Shown: one piece after another, positions 10,817-20,135 of the stretch
Layout: the number at the start of each line of letters is the position of its first letter
Numbering within the stretch: position 1 is the first letter of the stretch
Source: Aphanomyces cochlioides
Lineage: Eukaryota; Oomycota; Saprolegniomycetes; Saprolegniales; Verrucalvaceae
Length of the DNA stretch: 64,000 nucleotides
NCBI GenBank assembly: GCA_019828595.1
Contig: JAHQRK010000049.1
Coordinates: 1-64,000, forward strand
Direction: 5' to 3'
The notes under the pieces: generated by a model
Databases searched by the model: none
The model's input: only the letters and a program-made list of their open reading frames with translations
Told to the model about the DNA's origin: nothing
Translations under genes and position numbers: made by a program

Positions 10817-12177
10817 TCACTCCGAGACATGTTCAAACTCGCAGCCACATTCCGTGGCAAAGTCTTTGAGAGACTTCACAGTTGACACGTCGATCGGCGA
10901 ATTCCATGTCTTCCATGCGAATCGTTTCGTCTTGATGGATCGACTAGAATGGCCAATACACTTTGAATTCAAAGGCGCAAGTCAGGAATGACCACGTCAC
11001 TTTCATACGACAATAACTCCATTTGTGTCATCGTTTGGTTCTTTTCAATGGCCGCCACAAAGCATTTAAAAAACGAGGAACACACGTCAGCAACACCCAG
11101 TGACAATGTTTCCAATCGACAATGCTCAAACCTTGGACGCTCCAATTTTCTTTCGCAAACCGCACTCCAGCGAACTTGAGATGTTTCATGTGCGTACGCG
11201 GTAGGACTCTCAAAAGAGACTCCATCGCATCGGCGCTCATCTTCTTGTTATCCGTGAGTACAAAACTTGTAACTTTGGAGCCGGAGCAAAGACTTCACCG
11301 TATCAGAGTCCAAGTCGTCGACTTCCAACGTCTTCATGGAGAACGTCAGTCGAGTAAAATCCACGTCGTCGAGCTTGAAACTCGACAACTTGACTCTTTT
11401 CAGGGTCGAATTGAACATCGCTTGATAAAACGATTGCTTCAACTCGTTGCCCACTTCGGTCCAAGCATCGTTCGTTCCCGTAAACTCAAACTCTTTCGAT
11501 GTTGGACTTTGGAACCATGCAATGAGATGGTTGATGTTGTCTTCAGTCAGTTTATGACCCTTGGGTGAGACTTGCAATACTTGGAGCTGCTCACTCGTTC
11601 CAGCGAACTGAAATACGTCGTCGTACATCGCATCGTAGTCTTTGTCAACCTCCAAATCTTCAAAATCCTCGATGGACAACGATGTCAAGTGCGGCAATCG
11701 AGGCAAAATATCCTTGCAACTCGTTCGGCCATCATCAGTGCACTTGAAGTATATGCTAAGTCGAGTAATGTGCAGGTTCCAAACGTCATCGTCGACGTCT
11801 GCTGCGTCTGGAAATACTTCGACCCGCCACTCGATCGTGGCCATCGGATCCAAATGCTCGACGTACCAGTCGACATCGTCTGTGGCTTGAGTATCGTCTT
11901 GGAAATCATAAATGACAACTTTGGCATAGTACTTGGCAAAGTCTTCATACGATTCAAGCTCTCGATTGAGACACAACGTCGGCCACAAATCCGAGACGTC
12001 GTCAAAGTCGTTGCTCAATTCGTAGAGTTGGTCCAGAGGACCCAGCACCTTGAGCGGATGAAGAACTTGTAGGAAAGTAAACACATCATCGGCGTTCGTG
12101 ATATAAAATACAATCTTTGCCGTGACATTGACTGGTAGCGTTGCGAAGAATGGCGTGGGCTTTCGGGGTTTCTTCAT
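10817..12177 (-). pseudogene. F-box-like/LRR family copy with late frameshifts
   Basis: Starts MKKPRKPTPFFATLPVNV at 12177 and is open for 309 codons, covering the F-box-like block, ESYEDFAKYYAKVVIYDF, IEWRVEVFPDA and FYQAMFNSTLKRVKLSS. A small deletion with frameshift near 11280 falls at the usual Ser-Arg-Leu-Glu-Gly-Ser-Lys motif. In the next frame the repeats continue (MSADAMESLLRVLPRTHMKH), then at least two more frameshifts follow before a recognisable C-terminus near 10817-10870 (SLKDFATECGCEFEHVSE). The first 309 codons could still give a protein with the F-box-like part but without most repeats. Confidence 0.8.
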
Positions 12178-13376
12178 AATTCGAATGCGAGCCCATTGAT
12201 CTTATTCAAGTGAAGGTCTATCGTCAGTACTGATGGTGAAGATACACACTCGCACTTTGTTGTTGTGATATTCTTGTATCTACGATGGACGATATTCTTC
12301 ACAAAAAACACCAATCCATCCAGCATGAATTAGAAAACAGCGAAGTTGAGCTATTTGGGGTCATTCAAGTTGTCGCATTGCGAGGACAAACCAAAATCCT
12401 TCACTCTACAACCACCCTGACGACTCCAACGACAGCCATACCGTCTTGTTGACGGGCCACAACCATCGAGTTGACCAAAACTGTGCATGAGATTGCAACC
12501 GGTGATCTTCCAGATTGAGTCAAAAGTCGAGCTAATTGGATTGGCATACCTTGTGTGTCTGCTCCAAGATCGCTAAAAGATTTGAGATGTCGAAGCGACG
12601 GTTCCTTTGAGTATAATACTTGAATCCTTGGACTTGCAGATAAGTCTTCAATCACTTTCATTTTTGGAGAGGTCAGCTCAGATACGACAATCATGGTCGA
12701 AGACTCGCTTTCACTCCCTGTTTATTCCCTTTTGTGTTGCGTGCAATAGTTATATTGCAAGCACTACTACTCAACATTCAGAGCTTTAAGAATTGTAGCC
12801 TCCACAGATTCGTCAAGTCATACGACATAAATCTCTGTCACGACAATTGTTTCAAGCTACAATTAGTCCTATGCCAGTCGTCCCCCTAGCCAGATGGGAA
12901 AAATATTACAAAATCCCTTTTCGTGCATGAGGAGCGCAATTTCTGCATGGATACTTGACGTTGTCAAGGTGCCAAGGTTCGGTAACTTAACAGGCCAAAT
13001 CTGGGGTCAGGTCACACTTTAAGTCACATGATGAAATTCGAGATATCTCTGCCACCAGGAAAAATCCGTCATTTGCTCGTAGGCCTTACCTGAGGCGGCA
13101 CAGCCTATCTGCCGCCTTGTTCAATGCGAAAAAAGATAAAGTAAGCTCCGTCCTTCTAGTCATCCACGCAGTTTAAGGCTATTGCTTGAGAAAAACCTGG
13201 AAAGTCGAAAAAACCATTAAAAACCTATAATTAACCTGTCATCCAGGGAAATCGCCCTGAAATACTAATAAAACCTAAAAAACCTAAGCATCAGGTGACC
13301 TGGATACGGACAAAAGTTGATTGACGAGAGAGACACAAGATCACAAGAGCTCGCTTGGGTGGGTCGCGATTGCGTG
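12178..13376. other. Intergenic between divergent family members
   Basis: No gene recognised. Shared 5' flank of a minus-strand and a plus-strand family copy. A small hairpin with 8 bp arms (AGGCGGCA / TGCCGCCT) lies near 13093-13118. Open frames around 12401-12694 have no family signature. Confidence 0.4.
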
Positions 13377-14944
13377 ATGAAGAAGCCCAAAGCGTCGACA
13401 CCGGTACGCTCTCTGCTGCCACTCGACGTTTTCATCAAGATTGCGTTTTACCTTCCAGGCGCTGCCGATCTATTTGCGTTTCTGGAAGCTCTCCGTCCAT
13501 ACAATCTTTTGGGTCCACTGGAGCATCTCTCACGTACGGCAACCCTGAAAGTCTCCTGCCCCTCCCCAAGCCCTACTTCGCGACCAGATTTCCTGACTAG
13601 ATTAGCTGCAGATAGTTAACTTTGGCTTCTGCCGCCGACCTAACAAGTGTCGTTGCCTCAGTTCCCGACCGACGCTGCAGAGCCTACAAAGACCCTGTTT
13701 TCACGTGTTTCACGTGACACATCTCTATAAGCTGGGCTCGCGACGCGATCATTGGATATACTTGTGGCCTCGCTTGGTAATTCCTCTATCATTCAATAGC
13801 TGGTCTACCTCGTACGAAGCGATCGCCAAGTACTACTCGACGGTAGCCATCCAGGACCTGGGTCAAGCTGCGTGGCTCAAGAAGCATTTAGATCCACAAA
13901 CAAAGATTGAATGGGTTGTCGAAAAATTCCCAAATTCGGTGTCGGAGATTGCAGATGAGGTGTGGGATCTGCGTATTGCTCGAGTTCGCTTTGGCTTCAA
14001 GCACAATTCCGTCTCAAGTGGCAAGGAAATCTTGTCTCGACTCAAACACTTGACGTCCTTGAAAGTCCATGTCAAGCATGCCTTTTCCACGCCTGAAATA
14101 CTGAACGAAAATCATCGAATATGGGACGACATTTTCAAATTTGTAGCCCAGAGCGACCAGCTCACGGAATTTGAATTTTTTCGGGAGACACATGCAATGA
14201 CAGCATCGAGTCTCGTCCAACTCATCGAATGGTTTCGCCGTCAACCCGTCCGAGTATTCGAATGTAAAGCAGGAACTTGGGATCAAATCAACAAGAGTTT
14301 AAACCAGTCGTTTTACGAAGCCATCTTTAACTGCCCGACTCTGGACAAGCTCGTGTTGTCGAATTGTGACTTCCATGGTTTGGATTTCAGTCGATTGAAG
14401 TTTTCAAAGCGGTCGTTGCAACTGGGATATTGCAGCATTGGATCTGAGTTCATTATTTCCTTGGCCAGTCGATTGGAAATCTCTAAAATCACTCAATTCA
14501 AGCTTTGTGTGTGTCGTGATATAAGCATCGACAGCATCGTGTATCTGGTACGTATATTACCAAGTACATCTATCAAGTACTTGACGTTGACAGACATATC
14601 ATTTAACATCGAAAATCTCATCAAGTTGGCTCAGCTAGTTGAGAATTGCGCATTGGAAACGTTATCGCTCCATACAATTCTTTCATCGAGGTCCTTTGTC
14701 GAGAGTCTTGTGACAGCTATTCAAAGCAACCAGACAATTCACGACTTGGAATTATCGCTGCCTGGGATTACGGTTGAAGAAATGCGACTTTTTGATCCAA
14801 AGCGTCTGCCATCCCAGGCGAAGAGTGAAAAGAAAGCGGCTCAGATTGAGAATACCAAAAGATGATGAGGAGGAGCATCTGGTCAAATCTCTCAAGGATT
14901 TTGCCGTAGAATATGGTGGTGAGTTCGCCGATGACTCGCATTAA
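13377..14944 (+). pseudogene. F-box-like/LRR family gene with a 189 bp insertion and one frameshift
   Basis: Begins MKKPKASTPVRSLLPLDV at 13377 (the frame is open to 13317 without ATG). After GPLEHL a 189 bp insertion (13531-13719) interrupts the gene; it resumes as YKLGSRRDHWIYLWPRLV and is open for about 380 codons through RQPVRVFECKAG, FYEAIFNCPTLDKLVLSN and the repeats. At about 14788 one extra C shifts the frame relative to the copy at 17382 and gives a premature stop at 14863-14865. In the original frame the family C-terminus SLKDFAVEYGGEF continues to a TAA at 14942-14944. Closest overall to the gene at 17382. Confidence 0.8.
13531..13719. mobile_element. Short insertion with 7 bp target duplication
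   Basis: CATCTCT occurs on both sides (13524-13530 and 13720-13726), and removing the 189 bp plus one copy restores the family codons His-Leu-Tyr. The insertion starts CACGTACGGCAACCC and ends TTTCACGTGACA; the inverted similarity of the ends is weak (CACGT motifs). An 8 bp duplication with one mismatch (GCATCTCT/ACATCTCT) would suit a hAT-type element, but the class is not certain. Confidence 0.65.
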
Positions 14945-15029
14945 ATTTTTTCTACATCAATCATCTCTAATTTTCCCTCAGTCTTGATTAAGAAATTCTC
15001 CCAAACCATTTCGTCATTGCTCATAATCA

Positions 15030-15834
15030 AAGATCTTCATCGACGCGTTCGTTTTTTCGATTAAAGTTTAGCCTGGAAGCTTCAACAAAAAGCAAGATAA
15101 CACTGTGCTAATCAACCAATCTCGACTAAGTTGTATATTGAGTCTACGCTGGAGGATCGGCCTTTATCTTTTGGCACAGGGACAGGTCTTAGCGCTGAGG
15201 AGCTTGAATTAATAAATCATCTCACACTTCCCCCGAAAATGTTGTATGTTGGCGTAGATAATCCACACGTTGTGGATTATCAACGACAATCGCGATTACT
15301 CAATTTAGCTCTCTTTTCGTGCTTGGGGAGATTGGGCGTGCTAAGAAAGCTAGGGGGTTCCGAAAGTGTAGGTAATATGAGTGTTGGGAGGATTTGGGGG
15401 AAGTGTCATTTCCTGAGATAGACACAAATTTACATATGACATTACTGCTCATAATCGGGATTGAACAATACCAGGAAGATCGAATAAATTCTTGTTCCAC
15501 TGAATTTGAGTTCACTTCAAGCAAAGGCTACGGTGAGTATCATTCGTTTTCAACAGATCGCTATTCAAATGTTCACTTTGTGATGATGCTTGGCCTTATA
15601 GCGTCTCGTTTGGCAAACAAGCTAGTTTTACGACAATGGCTGCAGTTCGTCAAAGCTCGGAGCTATGATAATGAGCTCTTGGGTAAGGTATTAGGCGAGA
15701 AGTCGAAGTTAAACATAATATGCAACGACCTTTATGAACTTTCTCCTCTTGAGTCTGCGTTGACCACCAAAAAGTTTCTCGTTGTCCTCACGATTTCCGA
15801 AATGATTGACAAAAAGCGACTGCAGCACAATTGA
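15030..15834 (+). repeat. Duplicated 3' flank, copy 1, with a weak 132-codon frame
   Basis: The segment beginning near the CGTTCGTTTTT motif and running through TGTATATTGAGTCTACGC recurs, more decayed, at 16122-16780, and its last part again near 18940-19035, each time downstream of a family member. An open frame from the ATG at 15436 to 15834 (MTLLLIIGIEQYQE start, 132 codons) overlaps it. No domain is recognised, and the second copy does not keep the frame, so it is doubtful as a gene. Confidence 0.45.
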
Positions 15835-15940
15835 CCTTTTATATCGAGTGTTTCACAAACATCGCTGAAGTCTCGCTAAAAAAACTCTTTGACCACTGGC
15901 CTTGTCTTTGTCATCTTGCTCCAGTTCTCGACTTGACTTG

Positions 15941-16120
15941 ATGGCAATTTCGATAAAACATTTGGATTCGGATAAGTTCGTTGAAGTGGTTCAAGTGGAG
16001 AAGAATTCATCCAACCACGATCTCAACAGAGCAATGGATCGCAACACCATGACGAAGAAGCGCAAGGCGTCTGCACCAGTACACTCTCTGCTACCCGTCG
16101 ATGTTGTCCACAAGATTGCA
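15941..16120 (+). pseudogene. N-terminal fragment of the F-box-like/LRR family
   Basis: From the ATG at 15941 the frame reads HLDSDKFVEVVQVEKN, then AMDRNTMTKKRKASAP and HSLLPVDVVHKIA, a close match to the N-terminus of the gene at 20129-21619 (DSDKLIEVVQAEQD, AMDRNAKKPRAS). At 16120 the similarity stops abruptly and the sequence becomes the duplicated 3' flank (copy 2). So the whole body has been deleted by a join between the F-box-like region and downstream flank. It is useful evidence for the extended N-terminus of the family. Confidence 0.75.
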
Positions 16121-16121
16121 A

Positions 16122-16780
16122 ATTCTACTTCGACTCGTTCGTTTTTGCTATTTAAGTTTAACCTGGAAGCTTCAACTGAATGCCGTGCTATTGAATCATA
16201 ACAGTGCTGCAATGGCCAAAATCGAGATATTTTATGTTTAATCTCCGAGAACATCGTGCACGATAAAATCTGTCGAGATTAATAATCAACCAATTTCGAC
16301 TTCGTTGTATATTGAGTCTATACTGGAGGATCAGCATGTATCTTTAGGCTGAGGGACGTGGAGGCCCTTGGATATATATCACCGCGCATTTCGCCCGTAA
16401 TTCATTTTCATAGGATATTTTCAGCACGTTGTGGATAACCCAGGGCGGTCACGGTGACTCAAATTGGCTCTCTTACCTTCTTGCTACAGAGGGTCATTTC
16501 AATTGGTAGATGTAGGACATTAGTGCTTAACATCGAGAAGGAAAGAGACCAGGAAGAACAGCTATGCGTCAAGTTTTTTTCAAGCAAAGGCCGCGGTGAT
16601 TATCATTCGTGCACATGTCAATCTTGAAGAAGGCGATGCTCATCATCGAATGTCACGACCTCTATTAATTTTCTCCTCTTGAGTTTGTGTCGGCCACCGC
16701 CAACTTATCTCAGTCCCCACGTTTTCCAAGATATGATCGACGCTACCAACATGCCTCACAAAAAGCGACCGCAGAACGAC
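16122..16780 (+). repeat. Duplicated 3' flank, copy 2 (decayed)
   Basis: Shares with 15030-15834 the motifs CGTTCGTTTTTG, TAACCTGGAAGCTTCAAC, TTGTATATTGAGTCTA and the AAGCAAAGGCnnCGGTGA stretch, in the same order but with gaps. Together with copy 3 near 18940 it marks tandem duplication of a unit consisting of a gene plus about 0.8 kb of 3' flank. Confidence 0.6.
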
Positions 16781-17381
16781 AAATGTATGATATCGAGTGT
16801 GTCACAAAGAAAGTTAAAGTCTCGCTAACTCTACGAGCATTGCCTCCTCATCGTCGTCATCTAATAGCATCAATCACAAACAGAATTCACGCATTTAATA
16901 TTGTTTAATCGATTCGAATTTGGAGTTGCCTGGCGAATCGACTGGGCAAATCGATTTGTGAATCGCTTAGCCAATCATATCACGTTAAAATTTATTTTTT
17001 AGCCAATCATATTTATTTAACTTTGCACTCTCTTTTATACGCGACTTGTGAACAGGAAAGTCGCAACAACAATGGTTCCTTGCGCAAAAGCTGCGCATCC
17101 CCAGAGTGGCTGATGGCTCTAGGAAGAACTCTTTAAACAGTATTGGTAAAAGATATTGTTATTTACACTCTAAATTGTGAACGGGGTGAAAAAATACAAA
17201 TTTGGGTGAAAAAGACAATAGAAAAAGACATTCAAAATCGATTCGGACAATAGACTGGAAAGTCCAAATTTGTGCGAAATTGACAAAATATATTCACTGA
17301 ACCCGTCAATATGCTTTTTCGTTCTTGATCCGGATTCGGATAACTGCAACAAGGAAACAAGATCTCGACAGTGCGCGTGTG
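16781..17381. other. Intergenic, AT-rich, with MITE-like end sequence
   Basis: Contains several ATTCGAATCGATT-type words and AGCCAATCATAT motifs. At 17155-17200 the sequence resembles the right end of MITE family 3 in inverse orientation (ATTGTGAACGGGGTGAAAAA). Just upstream of 17382 is a CCGGATTCGGATAA stretch shared with the 5' region of the gene at 20129. No gene seen. Confidence 0.5.
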
Positions 17382-18779
17382 ATGGATCGCAATACCATGA
17401 TGAAGAAGCTCAAAGTGTCTGCACCAGTACGCTCTTTGCTACCAGTCGACGTAATCATCAAGATTGCGTTTTGCATTCCAGTCGCTGCTGACCTGTTTGC
17501 GTTTCTGGAAGCTCTCCGTCCATACAACCTCCTTGGTCCTCTGGAGCATCTCTACCAGCTCGGCATGCGACTCGATCGTTCGTTTTACTTGTGGCCTTGC
17601 TTGCGACTTCCTCCTTCGCTTGATGAATGGTCTGTATCATACGAAGCGATCGCCAAGTACTATTCGAACGTAGTCATCCAAGACCTCGGGCAAGCTACAT
17701 GGCTCAAGAAACATTTGGGTCCGCAAACAAAGATTGAATGGATTGTCAACAATTTCCCAACCTCGACGACAGAGATTGCAGATGAGGTATGGGACTTGCG
17801 TATTACTCGAGTACGCCATGGCTTCAAGTGCAATTCCCTCTCAAGTGGCAAGGAAATCTTGTCTCGACTCAAGCACTTGACGACCTTGAAAGTTTACGAC
17901 GAGCATGCGTTTTCTATACCCGCAGAAGTATTGGACGAATATCACCAAGCATGGGACGACATTTTTAAATTTGTCGTCGAGAGCCACCAGCTCACGGAAT
18001 TGCAAGCTTCTCCAGATTCTCATGCAATGACATCGTCGAACCTCGTCAACCTCATCGCTTGGTTTCGCCGTCAACCCGTCCGAGTATTTGAATGCACGTC
18101 AGCAACTTGCCGGCGAATCGACAAGAGTTTAAAGCAGTCGTTTTACGAAGCCATCTTTAATTGCCCGACTCTGGACAAGCTCATTTTGTCGAAATGCGAC
18201 TTCCAAGGTTTGGATTTCAGTCGATTCAGATTTTCAATGCGATCATTACAACTGGGATATTGTCGCATGGGGTCTGACTATATTAATTCCTTGGCCAGCC
18301 GGTTGGAAAACTCTAACCTCACTCATCTCGGCGTTTACGTGTGTCACGATGTAAGCATCGACAGCGTCGAGAGTCTGGTACGTGTCTTACCATATACATC
18401 TATCAAGCACTTGGCGCTGACAAGCTTGCCATTTAACAGCAAAGATCTCAGCAAGTTGTCTCAGCTGTGTGAGAATTGTCCTGTGGAATCTTTATCGCTC
18501 CATGCATTTCAATCATCGTTCTCCTTTGTCAAGAGTCTTGCGACAGCAATTCAAAACAACAAGACAATTCACGATTTGGAAGTATTGTTGCCTGGGATTA
18601 CAGTTGAAGAAATGCGATTTTTGATCCAAAGTGTCTGCCATCCCAGTCGAAGATTGAAAAGAAAGCTGCCCAAATTGACGATTCCAGGAAATAAGATGGA
18701 GAAGCCTCTGATCAAATCTCTCAAGGACTTTGCCGCCGACTGTGGAGGAGAGTTCAAATACGGCCCGAACCTGATGTGA
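17382..18779 (+). CDS. F-box-like/leucine-rich repeat family protein, intact (465 aa)
   Basis: The first in-frame ATG, at 17382, gives MDRNTMMKKLKVSAP, an opening shared with two other copies. Residues about 18-47 are the F-box-like block (SLLPVDVIIKIAFCIPVAAD and FAFLEALRP). The centre holds IAKYYSNVVIQDL, RQPVRVFECTSA and FYEAIFNCPTLDKLILSK. The last 200 residues are leucine-rich repeats of RNI type (SIKHLALTSLPF, NKTIHDLEVLLPG). It ends DFAADCGGEFKYGPNLM at 18779. A role as a ubiquitin-ligase substrate receptor is inferred from architecture alone. About 232 bp near the 5' end are almost identical to the gene at 20129, while the rest of the two genes has diverged, pointing to gene conversion. 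Confidence 0.8.
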   Translation: MDRNTMMKKLKVSAPVRSLLPVDVIIKIAFCIPVAADLFAFLEALRPYNLLGPLEHLYQLGMRLDRSFYLWPCLRLPPSLDEWSVSYEAIAKYYSNVVIQDLGQATWLKKHLGPQTKIEWIVNNFPTSTTEIADEVWDLRITRVRHGFKCNSLSSGKEILSRLKHLTTLKVYDEHAFSIPAEVLDEYHQAWDDIFKFVVESHQLTELQASPDSHAMTSSNLVNLIAWFRRQPVRVFECTSATCRRIDKSLKQSFYEAIFNCPTLDKLILSKCDFQGLDFSRFRFSMRSLQLGYCRMGSDYINSLASRLENSNLTHLGVYVCHDVSIDSVESLVRVLPYTSIKHLALTSLPFNSKDLSKLSQLCENCPVESLSLHAFQSSFSFVKSLATAIQNNKTIHDLEVLLPGITVEEMRFLIQSVCHPSRRLKRKLPKLTIPGNKMEKPLIKSLKDFAADCGGEFKYGPNLM

Positions 18780-18939
18780 AGTTTGTTCCAACCGATTATC
18801 GCCTTTGAGTTTCCTTGGTTTAGGAATTGCTAAGTATCAAAATTCGTCTTCCAGTCCCACTAAAGTTCACCAAAACTCTGAACTTTGACAATTAGCTCAT
18901 GTGTAAGGTTTTACACAAAAAGTCGAAGCCCGATCATCC

Positions 18940-19035
18940 TATTTCACGCCTTATACTAACTTTTTCCTCTGGAGTCTGCCTTGGCCACCAGAGTTTCTCG
19001 TCGTTCACAGAATCTCGGAGATGATACATGCAACC
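18940..19035 (+). repeat. Duplicated 3' flank, copy 3 (partial)
   Basis: The stretch with TCTGGAGTCTGCCTTGGCC and TTTCTCGTCGTTCACAGAAT corresponds to positions around 15750-15810 and 16678-16730. It lies about 160 bp after the stop codon of the gene at 17382-18779, the expected place if gene and flank were duplicated together. Confidence 0.5.
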
Positions 19036-19076
19036 AACTGACCATTATCTCCTTATAGTCATCTCAGGGAGATTTA

Positions 19077-19165
19077 GTATTGTGCTTTTGATACAACATT
19101 GTGAGGAACGGTTTGAATCGACCGAGGTTTCGAATCGATTCCGAATCGAACGGGCTTCTCTGATT
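19077..19165 (-). mobile_element. MITE family 2, partial inverted copy
   Basis: Begins ATTGTGCTTTTGATACAAC, the reverse complement of the right end of the element at 19243-19488, and matches it for about 90 bp. The two lie in opposite orientation about 80 bp apart, so the locus can form a long hairpin. Confidence 0.65.
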
Positions 19166-19242
19166 CACGAAAAAAGAGACTTTCTCTCTCTGAAAAGTGA
19201 AGAGTTTGCAAACTTTTTTCTTTGTTCGATTTTCGTGAAGTA

Positions 19243-19488
19243 TTGTCATTTTCAACCAAATTTGTGGTTATGACCAAAAAGCGAATTCATTTTCAAATCG
19301 ATTTCATCATACTGAAGTGGTGTGTGTCAGTGTGTGTTTTGCGTGAGTTAGGTGGCTGATCGATTCTGATTGGCTGACTAATTTAAAATGTTTAATTCTA
19401 GTCAATCAGAGAAGCCCGTTCTATTCGGAATCGATTCGAAACCTCGGTCGATTCAAACCGTTCCTCACATTTTGTATCAAAAGCACAA
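19243..19488 (+). mobile_element. MITE family 2, copy 3 (longest)
   Basis: A 246 bp element between TA dinucleotides (19241-19242, 19489-19490), start TTGTCATTTTCAACC, end TCAAAAGCACAA. Compared with the 216 bp copy at 4291 it carries an extra stretch with ATTCGAAACCTCGG near the right end. GTGTGT-rich centre and CTGATTGGCTGA motif as in the other copies. Confidence 0.8.
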
Positions 19489-19980
19489 TATATGAAGTGT
19501 GAAATCTTCAGAAATTAGGTTTAGCAAGACCGAAAAGTATATTTCAATACATATGTTCTATTGTAGTCAATCCTGCCATTGTCGGATAACAGGCCGACAC
19601 ATGTGGTCTCATCCACTGTCAGGGCGTCGAGAAGGAGGCCATGCTATTGAGACCGACAGTTCTGCAGAACCATGTGTAGAAAGACATAGGGATAAATGTT
19701 CGCGAGGATTCCTCGCGAGAACGTTGCGTTGTTTCGAGGGTTCATTCTCATTGAGACGACAATTTCAAGTGTAAAACATCCACATCATGGAGCAGAACCC
19801 ACAGCCGACCCTGCGTGCATTAGCCCCGACCAAGTCTGGAGCGACTTCGGACTTCAGGGCCAAAAGTTTGTAAACTTCCTCACTTTTCAGACTAGTTTTC
19901 AGACTTGGTGTCCAAAGTTCGAAATTCGAATCGAAGTTTAAGTCTGTGAAAACTAGATTTCAGACTTGCTAAAAGTCTCT
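19489..19980. other. Intergenic, no gene recognised
   Basis: Contains a perfect short palindrome (TCGCGAGGATTCCTCGCGA, 19700-19718) and repeated CAGACTT words at 19850-19980. Open frames here overlap one another without family similarity. Confidence 0.4.
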
Positions 19981-20135
19981 ATTGACTAGAATTAAAATTT
20001 TTAAATTAGTCAGCCAATCGGAATCGATCAGCCACCTAACTCACGCAAAACACACACTGACACACACCACTTCAAATCGATTTGAAAATGAATTTGCTTT
20101 TTGGTGAAAACCACAAATTTGGTTGAAAATGACAA
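19981..20135 (-). mobile_element. MITE family 2, truncated copy at the start of a gene
   Basis: Reverse-oriented left two-thirds of the element: it ends ...GGTTGAAAATGACAA followed by TA at 20136-20137, but the other end is lost near 19981. Its end lies directly against the open frame of the gene at 20129-21619 and supplies that frame's first ATG. Confidence 0.7.

Noticed and set aside
11122..12072. Plus-strand frames of 148 and 166 codons
   Set aside because: They lie antisense to the clear family copy at 10817-12177 and show none of its features.
13093..13118. GC-rich hairpin as a bacterial-type terminator
   Set aside because: No T-run follows and the window is eukaryotic; it is only a small hairpin.
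15131..15421. A 96-codon plus-strand frame downstream of the copy ending 14944
   Set aside because: It begins without ATG in duplicated flank and the second copy of the flank does not keep it open.
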